Of a stretch of 64,000 bases of DNA, positions 34,017-43,262 are shown one piece after another (positions within the stretch are counted from its first letter, which is position 1; each line of letters starts with the position of its first letter). The notes below the pieces were generated by a model, which saw only the letters and a list, made by a program, of their open reading frames with translations, searched no databases and had not been told where the DNA came from. The stretch comes from JALZKA01 sp963753385. GTDB taxonomy: Bacteria > Actinomycetota > Thermoleophilia > Solirubrobacterales > 70-9. The DNA is taken from assembly GCA_963753385.1 (NCBI GenBank), contig CAVWCC010000005.1, positions 248,001-312,000 on the forward strand, written 5' to 3'. The position numbers and the translations under genes were made by a program.

Positions 34017-34782
34017 ATGAGCGACACCGCCGTCACGCGACCCCGTCCGCTCGATGAAGCCGGGCCCGCGCCGGCCAATGGGAACGGCCATAGGCCGCTG
34101 CCGACCATCGGCGGCAAGCTGGTCGACCCGGAGCGGATCTCCGCCGAGGTCGAGGCGATGGGCGCCGAGGAGGCGATCGCGTGGGCGGTCGAGACCTTCG
34201 GCCCGCGGCTGGGCTTCGCGGTCTCGTTCCAGAAGACGAGCTCGGTCATCGTCTCGATGGCACACCGCATCGATCCGTCCGCCCGCTTCTTCTACATCGA
34301 TACGGAGCTGCTGTTCCCCGAGACCTACGGCACGCGCGACCGGCTCGCCGAGCGCTTCGGGATCGAGATCGAGCGCTTCGTCCAGGACAACCCGCCCGGG
34401 CTCCGCGAGCGGTGGGACGCCGGCGAATGGGGAGCAGACGACGAATGCTGCGCGCCCCGCAAGGTCGCTACCATGCGACGCGCCCTCGAGGGGGTCGACT
34501 GCTGGGTCTCCGGAGTTCGCAGAGTGGATTCCGAGACTCGCGCCGGCGCCCGGCGCTTCGGCTGGGACGTCCGGTTCGATCGCTGGAAGCTGAATCCCCT
34601 CGCCGACTGGGGCGACAAGCAAGTCTGGACTTACATAAAGGAACACCAAGTGCCTTACAACCCACTTCACGACCAGGGCTATCCGTCGATCGGATGCATG
34701 CCCTGCACCTCCGTGCCCGGCGAGGGCGAGGAAGCCCGTGCCGGCCGCTGGGCCGGAACCGACCGGACCGAGTGCGGCATCA

Positions 34783-34790
<8 letters not shown>
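34017..34790 (+). CDS. cysH: Adenylyl-sulfate (APS) / PAPS reductase, Fe-S type
   Basis: 257 aa from ATG 34017, 52 nt after sir. PAPS-reductase fold: PRLGFAVSFQKTSSVIVSMAHRI (PP-loop), FFYIDTELLFPETYGTRDRL, CWVSGVRRVDSETRAGARRF, PLADWGDKQVWTYIKEHQVPYNPLHDQGYPSIGCMPCT, and a C-terminal ECGING with the catalytic Cys. The paired motifs ECCAPRKV and GCMPC supply four Cys for a 4Fe-4S cluster, typical of APS reductases rather than the cluster-free PAPS enzymes. Yet an APS kinase is encoded in the same operon, so PAPS is probably made for sulfation instead of reduction. The stop overlaps sat by 8 nt. Confidence 0.92.
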
Positions 34791-35861
<1,071 letters not shown>

Positions 35862-35862
<1 letters not shown>

Positions 35863-35924
35863 TGAGCGCCCCTGGCGCGAAGCTACATTGGGCCAAGTGC
35901 CAACGGAGGTGTCTCGATGGCTGA
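35862..35924 (+). CDS. 20-codon minigene (possible Cys leader peptide) between sat and cysC
   Basis: ATG at 35862 overlaps the sat stop (TGATG) and has a strong Shine-Dalgarno AAGGAGG at 7 nt. It encodes MSAPGAKLHWAKCQRRCLDG and ends with TGA at 35922-35924, past the cysC ATG at 35917, so the reading frames overlap. Two Cys codons stand at positions 13 and 17. The cysC Shine-Dalgarno (CGGAGG) lies within codons 15-16. Ribosomes stalled at the second Cys codon when Cys-tRNA is scarce would sit on this site, so the minigene could couple cysC translation to cysteine supply. Such Cys-rich leader ORFs are known in mycobacteria. No evidence that the peptide itself acts. I know of no homologue for it. 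Confidence 0.5.
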
Positions 35925-36453
35925 CGGATACACCCTGTGGTTCACCGGCCTCTCCGGCTCGGGCAAGACCACGATCACCAACCTGCTCGTCAAGGAACTC
36001 CTGAAGCGCGGCTCGAAGCTCGAGGTGCTGGACGGCGACGTCGTCCGCGAGAACCTCTCGAAGGGCCTCGGGTTCTCGAAGGAGGACCGCGACACCAACA
36101 TCCGCCGGATCGCGTTCGTCGCGAACCTCTTGTCCCGCAACGGGGTGCCGGTGATCACCGCCGCGATCTCTCCGTACCGCGAGATCCGCGACGAGGCGCG
36201 GCAGATGATGAACGGCCGCTTCATCGAGATCTACGTGAAGGCCTCGGTCGAGGCCTGCGAGGCGCGCGACGTCAAGGGCCTCTACGCCAAGGCGCGCTCG
36301 GGCGAGATCAAGGAGTTCACCGGCGTCTCAGACCCCTACGAGGAGCCCCCGAACCCCGAGATCACGGTCGAGACCGAGACCCAGACTCCCGAGGAGTCCG
36401 CGGCTCAGATCATCACCTACCTCGAAGACAACGGCCACATCGCCAAGCACTGA
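35917..36453 (+). CDS. cysC: Adenylyl-sulfate kinase (APS kinase)
   Basis: 178 aa from ATG 35917. P-loop kinase: Walker A GLSGSGKTTITN at residues 10-20, LDGDVVRENLSKGLGFSKEDRDTNIRR (APS-binding DGD...FSxxDR), FVANLLSRNGVPVITAAISPYREIRDEAR and IEIYVKASVEACEARDVKGLYAKARSGEIKEFTGVSDPYEEPPNPE, the conserved lid. Phosphorylates APS to PAPS. With an Fe-S APS reductase upstream, PAPS here probably feeds sulfotransferases or controls APS flux. Translation appears coupled to the minigene that runs through its start. It ends 13 nt before plsC. Confidence 0.93.
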   Translation: MADGYTLWFTGLSGSGKTTITNLLVKELLKRGSKLEVLDGDVVRENLSKGLGFSKEDRDTNIRRIAFVANLLSRNGVPVITAAISPYREIRDEARQMMNGRFIEIYVKASVEACEARDVKGLYAKARSGEIKEFTGVSDPYEEPPNPEITVETETQTPEESAAQIITYLEDNGHIAKH

Positions 36454-36466
36454 CGAGCGACCGGAG

Positions 36467-37141
36467 GTGCGCGAGCCGATCTCGCGCACCTACCGGTTCG
36501 TGATGGTCGTCCTCGCCCCGGTGATCCGGTGGTGGGGACGGCTCGAGGTCGCCGGCGAGGAGCACCTGCCGACGTCGGGCCCCACGCTCCTGGTCGGCAA
36601 CCACGACTCCTACTGGGACCCGGTCGCGATCGGGATGGCCGGGCGCAAGCGCCGCCAGATCCGGGCGCTCGCGAAGTCGACGCTGTGGAACGTCCCCGGC
36701 CTGGGCCCGATCCTGGATCGGATGGGCCAGGTGCCGATCGAGCGCGGCAAGGGCGACCAGCACGCACTCGACCGCGCGATCGAGACCCTCCGCGACGGCG
36801 GCTGCATCGGGGTGTTCCCCGAGGGGACGATCTCACGCGGGAAGTTCCTGCGGCCCCGCAGCGGCGCCGGGCGGCTGGCGTTGGCGGTGCCTGGGGTGAC
36901 TGTCGTGAGCTGCACCGTCAGCGGCACGGTCGACATCGTGCGCTTTCCGAAGCGGCCGCGGATCAGAGTTGAGTTCTTTGCACCAGCCGAGGGCGGCGTG
37001 CGCGATGGCGAGGACGCCGCGGTGCTTGCGATCCGGCTTACGGGCGAGATCCGCGAAAGGGCTCCGATCGCCCTACCGGGTCGAAAACGGACCGCGGAGA
37101 AGTACCGCCGAGCGGCGGCCGAGTCCGAGGCCGAGCTCTGA
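36467..37141 (+). CDS. plsC: 1-acyl-sn-glycerol-3-phosphate acyltransferase-type protein
   Basis: 224 aa from GTG 36467. PlsC acyltransferase family: NHDSYWDPVAI (block I, NHxxxxD) with the catalytic His-Asp, then GVFPEGTISRGKF (block III, FPEGT) and the ALAVPGVTVV block IV. A short hydrophobic N-terminus (FVMVVLAPVIRWW) may attach it to the membrane. Transfers acyl from acyl-CoA or acyl-ACP to lysophosphatidate or a related lysolipid. It follows cysC by 13 nt, so may be transcribed with the sulfur operon. Its TGA overlaps a CTG of the next reading frame. Confidence 0.87.
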   Translation: MREPISRTYRFVMVVLAPVIRWWGRLEVAGEEHLPTSGPTLLVGNHDSYWDPVAIGMAGRKRRQIRALAKSTLWNVPGLGPILDRMGQVPIERGKGDQHALDRAIETLRDGGCIGVFPEGTISRGKFLRPRSGAGRLALAVPGVTVVSCTVSGTVDIVRFPKRPRIRVEFFAPAEGGVRDGEDAAVLAIRLTGEIRERAPIALPGRKRTAEKYRRAAAESEAEL

Positions 37142-37182
37142 CCGACGCGAACCGCCGCTGGTGGACCCTGGCCGGTACCTGC

Positions 37183-38619
37183 ATGGGCCTGTTCGTGCTG
37201 ATGCTCGACTCGACGGTGATCAATGTCGCCCTCCCTGACATTGCGCGCGATCTGGACACCACCACCGCCGGACTGCAGTGGGTCATGAACGCCTATCTGT
37301 TGGTGCTGGCTTCGTTCGTGGTCAGCGCGGGCCGCCTTGGCGACATCCTCGGGCGCCGACGCGTGTTCCTGTTCGGCATGGCGGCGTTTGCCGGCGGCTC
37401 GGTGGTCGCGGCGATGTCGAATTCGGAGGAGGCGTTGGTCGCCGGACGCGTCATCCAGGGCATCGGGGGCGCCGCCCTGCTGGGCCTTTCGCTGGCGATC
37501 GTCTCGACTGTCTTCCCGGCCGGCGAGCGCGCCCGCGCGCTGGGCATCTGGGCCGGTGTGTCGGCGCTTGCTTTGGGTCTGGGACCCCTCGTGGGCGGCG
37601 CGCTGGTCGAAGCCGTCAGCTGGCGTTGGCTGTTCTGGCTGAACCTGCCCTTCTGCCTCCTCGGCGCGTTGCTCGTGCTCGCATCGACCGCCGAGCAGCG
37701 CGACGAGACCGCGGCGGGCCGCATCGACATTCCCGGCGTGATCACCGTGGGCCTTGGGCTGGCCGCGATCGTGGTCGCCCTGGTCGAGGGCAAGGTGTGG
37801 GGATGGACCTCGGTCGCGACGGTCGGCCTCTTCGCGTCCGGCCTTGGGCTCCTGGTGGCGTTCTGGTTCATCGAACACCGCGTCCGGTGGCCGATCGTCG
37901 AGTTCGACCTGTTCCGGAACGGGCCCTACTTCGGAGCCAGCGCCGCCGGGTTCTGCCTGGTCGGCTGTTACTGGGCATTGATGTTCCTGCAGCCGCAATA
38001 TCTGCAGACCGACCTCGGCCATAGCGCGCTGGAGACCGGCGTGCTGATCCTGCCGGTGACGGCGCCGATGATCGCGATCTCGCCGCTGGGCGGACGCCTG
38101 ATCGCGCTGTTTGGCATCCGTCCCCTGATGACCGCGGGCATGGCGCTTGGCACCGCCGGTCTGGTCGTGCTCGCGCAGGTCAACGCCTCGAGCGGCTACG
38201 AGCTGCTGTTCCCGGGCTACCTGTTGTTCGGAATCTCGCTCGGCTGCGTCTATGCGCCGATGTCGACGGCGGCGATGACAGCAATGCCGCAGGCGAAGGC
38301 CGGCATCGCGGCCGGCGTGCTGGCGATGAACCGCGTCCTGGCGGGCGCGATCGCGCTCGCGGCGGCGGGCGCCCTCTTTCAGGCCGTGCTCGACGACGAT
38401 CTGCACGCCGGCCGCGTCGAGCCGGCGGCGTTCGCCTCGGCCCTGTCGGCCTCGATGTGGCTGCTCGTGGGCCTGTGCGCCGTCGGCACGGTCCTGACCT
38501 GGGCGTTCGTGCGCGCGAGCGAGGACGGCGCGATCGCCCCCGAGCATCAGGCGCGTCACCACTTCCACTTGCCCTGGGTCGGCCGGCTCAACGCGCGGCC
38601 ACGAACGCCGTCCCGCTAG
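37183..38619 (+). CDS. MFS transporter, DHA2 family (14-TM multidrug efflux)
   Basis: At least 478 aa. EmrB/QacA-type proton antiporter: MLDSTVINVALPDIARDL (family motif D1), GRLGDILGRRRVFLFGMAAFAGGS (motif A), LVAGRVIQGIGGAALLGLSLAIV, GVSALALGLGPLVGGALVEAVSWRWLFWLNLPF (motif C), and 14 hydrophobic segments. The ATG at 37183 starts in the middle of TM1; the in-frame upstream codons TDANRRWWTLAGTC resemble the usual N-terminus of the family. No ATG/GTG/TTG exists upstream, but a CTG at 37138 overlaps the plsC stop as CTGA, so a CTG start with translational coupling is possible. Ends in a palindromic CTAG with the convergent gene. Confidence 0.85.
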   Translation: MGLFVLMLDSTVINVALPDIARDLDTTTAGLQWVMNAYLLVLASFVVSAGRLGDILGRRRVFLFGMAAFAGGSVVAAMSNSEEALVAGRVIQGIGGAALLGLSLAIVSTVFPAGERARALGIWAGVSALALGLGPLVGGALVEAVSWRWLFWLNLPFCLLGALLVLASTAEQRDETAAGRIDIPGVITVGLGLAAIVVALVEGKVWGWTSVATVGLFASGLGLLVAFWFIEHRVRWPIVEFDLFRNGPYFGASAAGFCLVGCYWALMFLQPQYLQTDLGHSALETGVLILPVTAPMIAISPLGGRLIALFGIRPLMTAGMALGTAGLVVLAQVNASSGYELLFPGYLLFGISLGCVYAPMSTAAMTAMPQAKAGIAAGVLAMNRVLAGAIALAAAGALFQAVLDDDLHAGRVEPAAFASALSASMWLLVGLCAVGTVLTWAFVRASEDGAIAPEHQARHHFHLPWVGRLNARPRTPSR

Positions 38620-40740
38620 CGCTCGTCGTTGAGCGCGGCCACCGCTCCGAACACGTCGCCCTCCTTGTAGAAGTCGACCGCGATCAGGTTGGCGGTCAGG
38701 TCGCGCTGCTCCTCGCAGTGGTGGATGCGGGTCGAGGAGTGCGTCGCGTTTGTTCACTATCGCCGCGTTCGACGGCTTCGGGGCGGGTGAGGTGTCGATC
38801 CAGTGGTTGATCAGGAAGACCGCGGCGGAGGCGGGACCGCGGTTCGGCTCGCAGCTCGCGGTGAGCTTGTCCGGGTCGGTCAGCTGCGCCGGCTTCTTGA
38901 ACGAGAACGGGGTCTCCTGCACGAGCTCCTTGTAGACCGGGTGGTACCACGGGTACTCGGCGCCGCCGGCCCGGTTCTCGGCCATCATCAACGCCCGGCC
39001 GCCGGAGTCGATGATCTCCTGGAGGGTCGGCCATGGGTCGCCGACCGGTCCCATGTAGATGTGATCGATCAATCCGGTGCGCTCGGCCGACGCGGCGATG
39101 TCGGCCGGTGGGACGTAGTCCTCGATCACGACCGTGACGACCTCGTCCGGGTTGGCCGCGAGGAAGTCGCGGAGGTTCCCGAAGGCCTGGTCGATCCTGA
39201 TCGCACCGAGCTCGCAGAAGCGGTGGCAGAGGTAGACCCCCGGCTCGCCGACCTCCGGCGAGCCGACGATCCGGTCCCGGACCCGCAGCGCCGCGTTCAG
39301 CGCGTCCTCGCCGAGCTCCTCCGCGTAGGTCGCGCGCTCGCCGCGGTCGAGATCGGAGAGGTCGGTCTTGATCGTGCCGTCCTGCGTCTCAACTCCGTAG
39401 TGGGCGTCGATGAGGAGCCCTCGCATCCCGTCGCGCAACTGGTCGGGGATGCCCTTCTCTTGCTGGGCGAAGAGCCAACCGGGGTTCGACGCGGCCGACA
39501 TCGAATTGTGCGTGGCGGGAACCGCAACCTCGTCGTATGAGCGGTCGCAGAGCGCGTCGGACCCGTTGCAGCCCGTGGTCTCGATCGCGAGCGACCGCTC
39601 GGAGATCCCGCCCACGCCGATGAAGATCGCCCCCGCCGCCAGGATCGCTCCGGCCGCGATCCCGGCTGCCACCAGTGCGGACCGGCCGCGCCGTTGGTCG
39701 CGCTCCGCCTCCTCCGGGACCGCGATCGTGAGCCGCATGAGCTCGGCCACGCCCGCGTATGCGACGAAGACACCAACCAGCGTCGCGAGCAGCGAGAGGA
39801 ATTCTTCGTTGCGGACGATGATCAGGATGCCCGCCACGACCAGCAGGACGGCCCGCACCGCGCGCCAGCCGCGGCTCTCGGGAACGCGGGTAGCCAGTTC
39901 CCACGCTTGCGCGACCTGGGCCCGCAGATCGACGGGCCGGAGCAGCGAGGACGCCGCGGCCGCGATCACCCCGCCGCAGACCGCGAGGAGGAGCAGCGTG
40001 GTCCCGAGGTCGCCAAGGAATGCCTCCCAGATCCCGGACACCGCATCGCGGCCTGCCTGGTCGTCGATTCCGGTCAGTACCAGCGCCTCGGCGGCCCGAA
40101 GCCCCACGCTCGCGAGGACGGCGAGGAGCGTGATCGCCACACCGACGACGAGCACGGCATCGCGCCCGTCGCCGGCGAGCCGGATTGCGCCGTACGCGCA
40201 GCCGATCGCGATGATCAGGGCCAGGATCGGCAGCCAGCGTATGGCGTCCGCCAGCCGCACCAGATCGGCGACGGGCGCCGGCAGATCGCCGTCGACCAGC
40301 TCAACGCTCTTCGACGCCGGTATCTGCTTGGCCAGCTTCGGTTGGAAAGCCTGGAGCACCCCGCGGACCGTTGCGCCGATGTCGACCAGCGTCAGGGTCA
40401 GGGTGTCCTGGTCGCCCTCGAAGACCGAGCGGTGCATGTCGGCGACGCCGACCCGGAAGAGGCTCTGGAAGGCACCGCCCCTGATGAGGCTCGAGGTCAC
40501 GCTCTCGATCACGGGCCGGACCGCGACCAGGTTCGGGTCGGCTTCGACGAGCTCGTCCGCGACGCGGATCGCCGCCTCGTCGGCGACCGCCTGATCGGAG
40601 AGGGCGGCGCTCGCGCGGTCCGCGAACTGGTCGGCGTCGAAGGCCGCGCGTGCCACGTAGGCGAGGACGACCGCTGCAAGCAGCGCGAGGGCGGCGGCGA
40701 CCGCCAGCCCGATCGTCGGGATCGTCCGCCGCCGGGTCAC
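38616..40740 (-). pseudogene. Membrane protein with PI-PLC-like domain, frameshifted near its end
   Basis: Start ATG 40740. Residues 1-390 have an N-terminal TM segment, a surface domain with DLVRLADAIRW, three more TM helices and a run of TM segments (GWRAVRAVLLVVAGILIIV, SALVAAGIAAGAILAAGAIFIG). Residues about 400-680 resemble phosphatidylinositol-specific phospholipase C X-domains: CDRSYDEVAVPATHNSMSA (catalytic His), RDGMRGLLIDAHYGVE, VVTVVIEDYVPP. At about 38733 one extra G breaks the frame in NKRDALL; deleting it restores TRIHHCEEQRDLTANLIAVDFYKEGDVFGAVAALNDER and the stop at 38616-38618. The last 36 residues only are affected, so the enzyme may still function. Length 2125 nt, one too many. 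An in-frame reading continues far beyond 38616 as a shadow and is not real. Confidence 0.7.
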
Positions 40741-40765
40741 GGCGCGAGCCTAGCCCCTCAGGCGG

Positions 40766-41587
40766 CTAGCTGGGCCTGGCCGGGACCTGGGGCTCGCCGA
40801 GGCCGTAGGTGTCGTAGGCGCCCCAGCGGCTGAAGGTCTTGTGCGTCGGCCCGTGGAAGTCGGACGATGCGGTCGCCACCAGGCCGAACTCCTCACAGAG
40901 ATCGAGGCAGTGCTTCGTCTGCTCCGCGGTGTGCGGCGGGTAGAAGGTCTCGATCCCGTCGAGCGACACGTCGCGGACGAGGCTTTCGACCAGGTCCCGG
41001 ACCTGATCGGGCTCGGAGACATCCCAGTACGGGTGAGCGACGACCGCCACCCCTCCGGCGTCGTGGATGATCCGGACCGCCTCCTCGGCGCTCGGCCACT
41101 TGCGCGACACGAACGCCTTCGCGCCGGGCACCAGGTACTCCTCGAAGAAGGGCCCGAGGTCGGGGCCGGCGCCGGCGGCCTTGGCGATGTGGGGACGGCC
41201 GATCGCGTCGGCCGCTCCCGCCTGGGCCACGGCATCCTCGAAGGTGACCTCTACGCCGTGCGCGTTGAGGTTGGCGATGATCTCCTTGGCGCGCTCGACG
41301 CGCTCCTGCTGAGCGCGGTCGCAGGCGGGCTGAATCCGGTCCGTGTCCACCCAGTAGCCGCAGATGTGGAGGTCCTCCGAGTAGCGGTGGACGCACGACA
41401 TCTCGACCGCGGGCACGCATTCGATCCCCACCTCCGCCGCCGTCGCCAGGGCCTCGGGCACGCCGGCGACGCCATCGTGATCGGTCAGCGCCATCGTCGC
41501 GACGCCGGCCTCGGCGGCCGAGCGGACGACGTCGGCGGGCGCGAGCTGGCCGTCGGAGACCGTTGAGTGCGACTGGAGGTCGATCAT
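40766..41587 (-). CDS. PHP-domain phosphoesterase
   Basis: 273 aa from ATG 41587. Polymerase-and-histidinol-phosphatase fold: MIDLQSHSTVSDGQLAPADVV (motif I; DLQSHS where many have DLHxHS, a variant seen in actinobacterial members), ALTDHDGVAGVPEAL (motif II), PAVEMSCVH, IGRPHIAKA, GGVAVVAHPYW (motif III) and GLVATASSDFHGPTHK (motif IV), all metal ligands of the RNase AM/YciV-type PHP family. Probably hydrolyses nucleotides or small oligonucleotides, with a trinuclear metal site. Alone on the minus strand; a 44-nt palindromic repeat lies 28 bp upstream of its start, between it and the Rrf2 gene. Confidence 0.88.
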   Translation of the reverse strand: MIDLQSHSTVSDGQLAPADVVRSAAEAGVATMALTDHDGVAGVPEALATAAEVGIECVPAVEMSCVHRYSEDLHICGYWVDTDRIQPACDRAQQERVERAKEIIANLNAHGVEVTFEDAVAQAGAADAIGRPHIAKAAGAGPDLGPFFEEYLVPGAKAFVSRKWPSAEEAVRIIHDAGGVAVVAHPYWDVSEPDQVRDLVESLVRDVSLDGIETFYPPHTAEQTKHCLDLCEEFGLVATASSDFHGPTHKTFSRWGAYDTYGLGEPQVPARPS

Positions 41588-41614
41588 CGGCGGGCGATCC
41601 TAGCGAGCCGCGGT

Positions 41615-41658
41615 GAACGTCCCTCGTGGGGGTCTATAGCGCGCCGCGCGGGACGTTC
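41615..41658. repeat. 44-nt palindromic repeat, copy B (reverse orientation)
   Basis: GAACGTCCC/GGGACGTTC ends enclose, on the reverse strand, a core beginning GCGCGGCGCGCTATAGACCC. Four positions differ from copy A. Sits between the divergent starts of the PHP gene (41587) and the Rrf2 gene (41700). Confidence 0.85.
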
Positions 41659-41693
41659 ACCTCGTTTGAATTGTTGACCTCGTTTGCGACAAT
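41659..41693 (+). promoter_or_regulatory. Promoter and direct repeats of the Rrf2 gene
   Basis: A perfect 10-nt repeat ACCTCGTTTG occurs at 41659-41668 and 41677-41686 (period 18). It overlaps a probable promoter: TTTGAA (41665-41670), 17 nt, GACAAT (41688-41693), with the ATG at 41700, thus leaderless. The position suggests autoregulation by the Rrf2 protein. Inference. Confidence 0.45.
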
Positions 41694-41699
41694 AGGCCC

Positions 41700-42158
41700 A
41701 TGCGGATCTCGACCAAGGCCGACTACGCGGTGCGCGCCGCGCTCGAGCTCGCCGCGGCACCGGAGGGCGAGCCGGTCAAGGGCGCCGCGCTCGCGGAGCG
41801 ACAGGAGATCCCGCTCCAGTTCCTCGAGCACATCCTGCTCGAGATGAAGCACGCGCGGCTGATCCAGGCCCGGCGCGGCGCGCGGGGCGGCTACTGGCTC
41901 GCGAAGCCGGCGGCCGAGATCACAGTCGCCGACGTGATCCGGGCAGTGGAGGGACCGCTCGCGAACATCCACGAGTCGGCGCCGGAGGACCTGCGCTACG
42001 AGGGCGCCGCCACGCGGCTGCGCGACGTCTGGGTGGCGGTCCGCCACAACCTGCGCGCGGTCCTCGAGAGCGTCACCCTCGCCGAGCTGGCGAGCGGGAG
42101 CCTGCCCTGGCAGATCGACGCGATGCTGAACGATCCGCAGACCTGGCACAAGCGCTGA
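41700..42158 (+). CDS. Rrf2-family transcriptional regulator
   Basis: 152 aa from ATG 41700. Winged helix of the Rrf2 family: MRISTKADYAVRAALELAAAPEGEPVKGAALAERQEIPLQFLEHILLEMKHARLIQARRGARGGYWLAKPAAEITVADVIRAVEGPL, including the typical R-G-A-x-G-G-Y-x-L wing. The C-terminal part contains no Cys, so it cannot hold the 2Fe-2S cluster of IscR or NsrR; it is closer to CymR/CysR-like members that sense sulfur metabolites through a partner protein. It stands directly before a TSUP sulfur-anion transporter and 8 kb from the sulfate assimilation operon, so a sulfur regulator is plausible. Two copies of the 44-nt repeat flank it. Confidence 0.87.
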   Translation: MRISTKADYAVRAALELAAAPEGEPVKGAALAERQEIPLQFLEHILLEMKHARLIQARRGARGGYWLAKPAAEITVADVIRAVEGPLANIHESAPEDLRYEGAATRLRDVWVAVRHNLRAVLESVTLAELASGSLPWQIDAMLNDPQTWHKR

Positions 42159-42200
42159 ACGTCCCGGAGCGGGCGCTATGGACCCCAACGCGGGACGTTC
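42157..42200. repeat. 44-nt palindromic repeat, copy C
   Basis: GAACGTCCC ... GGGACGTTC, 44 nt, same orientation as copy A and 6 differences from it. Its left end overlaps the TGA stop of the Rrf2 gene, as copy A does with its upstream gene. Confidence 0.85.
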
Positions 42201-42237
42201 GGCGCATCCCGCTACCATTTCCGGGCTCCTGAGTATC

Positions 42238-42255
42238 TCGGTCAACAAAGACCGA
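42238..42255. promoter_or_regulatory. Palindrome upstream of the TSUP transporter gene
   Basis: TCGGTC-AACAAA-GACCGA, 6-bp perfect arms, wider imperfect symmetry AGTaTCTCGGTC...GACCGAAACT. Lies 28 nt before the ATG at 42284 in the Rrf2-TSUP gap; likely a regulatory site, possibly for the Rrf2 protein. Confidence 0.4.
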
Positions 42256-42283
42256 AACTCCACCGTCTCACCACACCCCAGCC

Positions 42284-43192
42284 ATGGATCCCGCAATCGT
42301 CGTCTTCGGCTTCGGCATCGGCCTACTGGTCGGCATGACCGGCATGGGCGGCGCCTCCCTGATGACGCCGCTCCTGATCCTCGTGTTCGGGATCAGCCCG
42401 GTGACCGCGATCGGCACCGACATCTTCTACGCGGCGATCACCAAGACCGTCGGCGGCTTTCGTCACCTCCGGCTGAAGACGGTGCATCGCGGCCTCGCGT
42501 TCTGGATGGCGGTCGGTTCGGTCCCTTCGGCGATCGCCGGCGTGTGGGTGATCGAGCTGCTCCAGCAGAGCTACGGCGAGGACCTCGACAAGCTCGTGCT
42601 CGGGATGCTCGGCGGCGCGCTGCTCGTGGTCGGCATCGCGACGCTCCTGCGCTCGCTGTTCTTCCGCGACGTGATCGCCGAGCGCTCGTCGCTGCACCTC
42701 TACCGGCGGCACATCATCGCTGCGATCGTCACCGGCGTCACCACCGGCTTCGTGATCGGCCTCACCTCGGCCGGCAGTGGAACGCTGATCGCGATCGCCC
42801 TGATCGCGATCTTCCAGCTCACTCCGCAACGGGTCGTCGGCACCGACGTGTTCCACGCCGCGATCCTGCTCTGGGCCGCCGGCATGGCGCATTGGGTCGG
42901 CGGCAACATCGACTTCGGGCTCGCCGGGAACATCCTCATCGGCTCGATCCCCGGCGTGGTCATCGGCGCGAACCTCTCGGTGAAGGCGCCACAGGCCTTC
43001 TTGCGGACCGCGCTCGGAGTCGTCCTGATCGCCTCCGGCACCACGCTCGTCGTCAAGGAGGGTGACCCGAGCGTCGTCATCCCGGCGATCGGGATCGCCA
43101 CCCTGATGATGGGCGCGCTGTTCGGGGCCCAGCTCATCTCGCACTACCGCCAGAATGGGACCAAGGCCGCGCCGGCGAACGCGCCGCCGTAA
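42284..43192 (+). CDS. TSUP (TauE/SafE) family sulfur-anion transporter
   Basis: 302 aa from ATG 42284. About eight hydrophobic segments in two similar halves. The signature G-x-G-G-x-x-x-x-P is seen as GMTGMGGASLMTPLLIL near the N-terminus and as GLTSAGSGTLIAIALI in the second half, each followed by AIGTDIFYAAITK and VVGTDVFHAAILL. TSUP members export or import sulfite, taurine-derived sulfonates or thiosulfate. Linked to the Rrf2 gene upstream (a repeat and palindrome lie between), so likely controlled by sulfur status; whether it takes up sulfate for the operon at 32-36 kb or expels sulfite is not decided by the sequence. Confidence 0.87.
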   Translation: MDPAIVVFGFGIGLLVGMTGMGGASLMTPLLILVFGISPVTAIGTDIFYAAITKTVGGFRHLRLKTVHRGLAFWMAVGSVPSAIAGVWVIELLQQSYGEDLDKLVLGMLGGALLVVGIATLLRSLFFRDVIAERSSLHLYRRHIIAAIVTGVTTGFVIGLTSAGSGTLIAIALIAIFQLTPQRVVGTDVFHAAILLWAAGMAHWVGGNIDFGLAGNILIGSIPGVVIGANLSVKAPQAFLRTALGVVLIASGTTLVVKEGDPSVVIPAIGIATLMMGALFGAQLISHYRQNGTKAAPANAPP

Positions 43193-43262
43193 TCACTGCC
43201 GTTACCACTCGGGTCAACCTGCTTTCGCGCCTAAAGGCGCTCACTTCAATATCTTCCGCCGC

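Noticed and set aside
31955..34270. Long minus-strand open frame of 771 codons opposite sir and cysH
   Set aside because: Composition is that of a shadow of a GC-rich gene (Asp/Val/Leu/Arg runs, no domain), and the plus strand carries complete sulfur enzymes.
36610..38615. Continuation of the PI-PLC-like frame to 1376 codons
   Set aside because: Beyond 38733 it is an Arg/Gln/Asp-rich shadow of the DHA2 gene. The restored frame ends at 38616 after a one-base correction.
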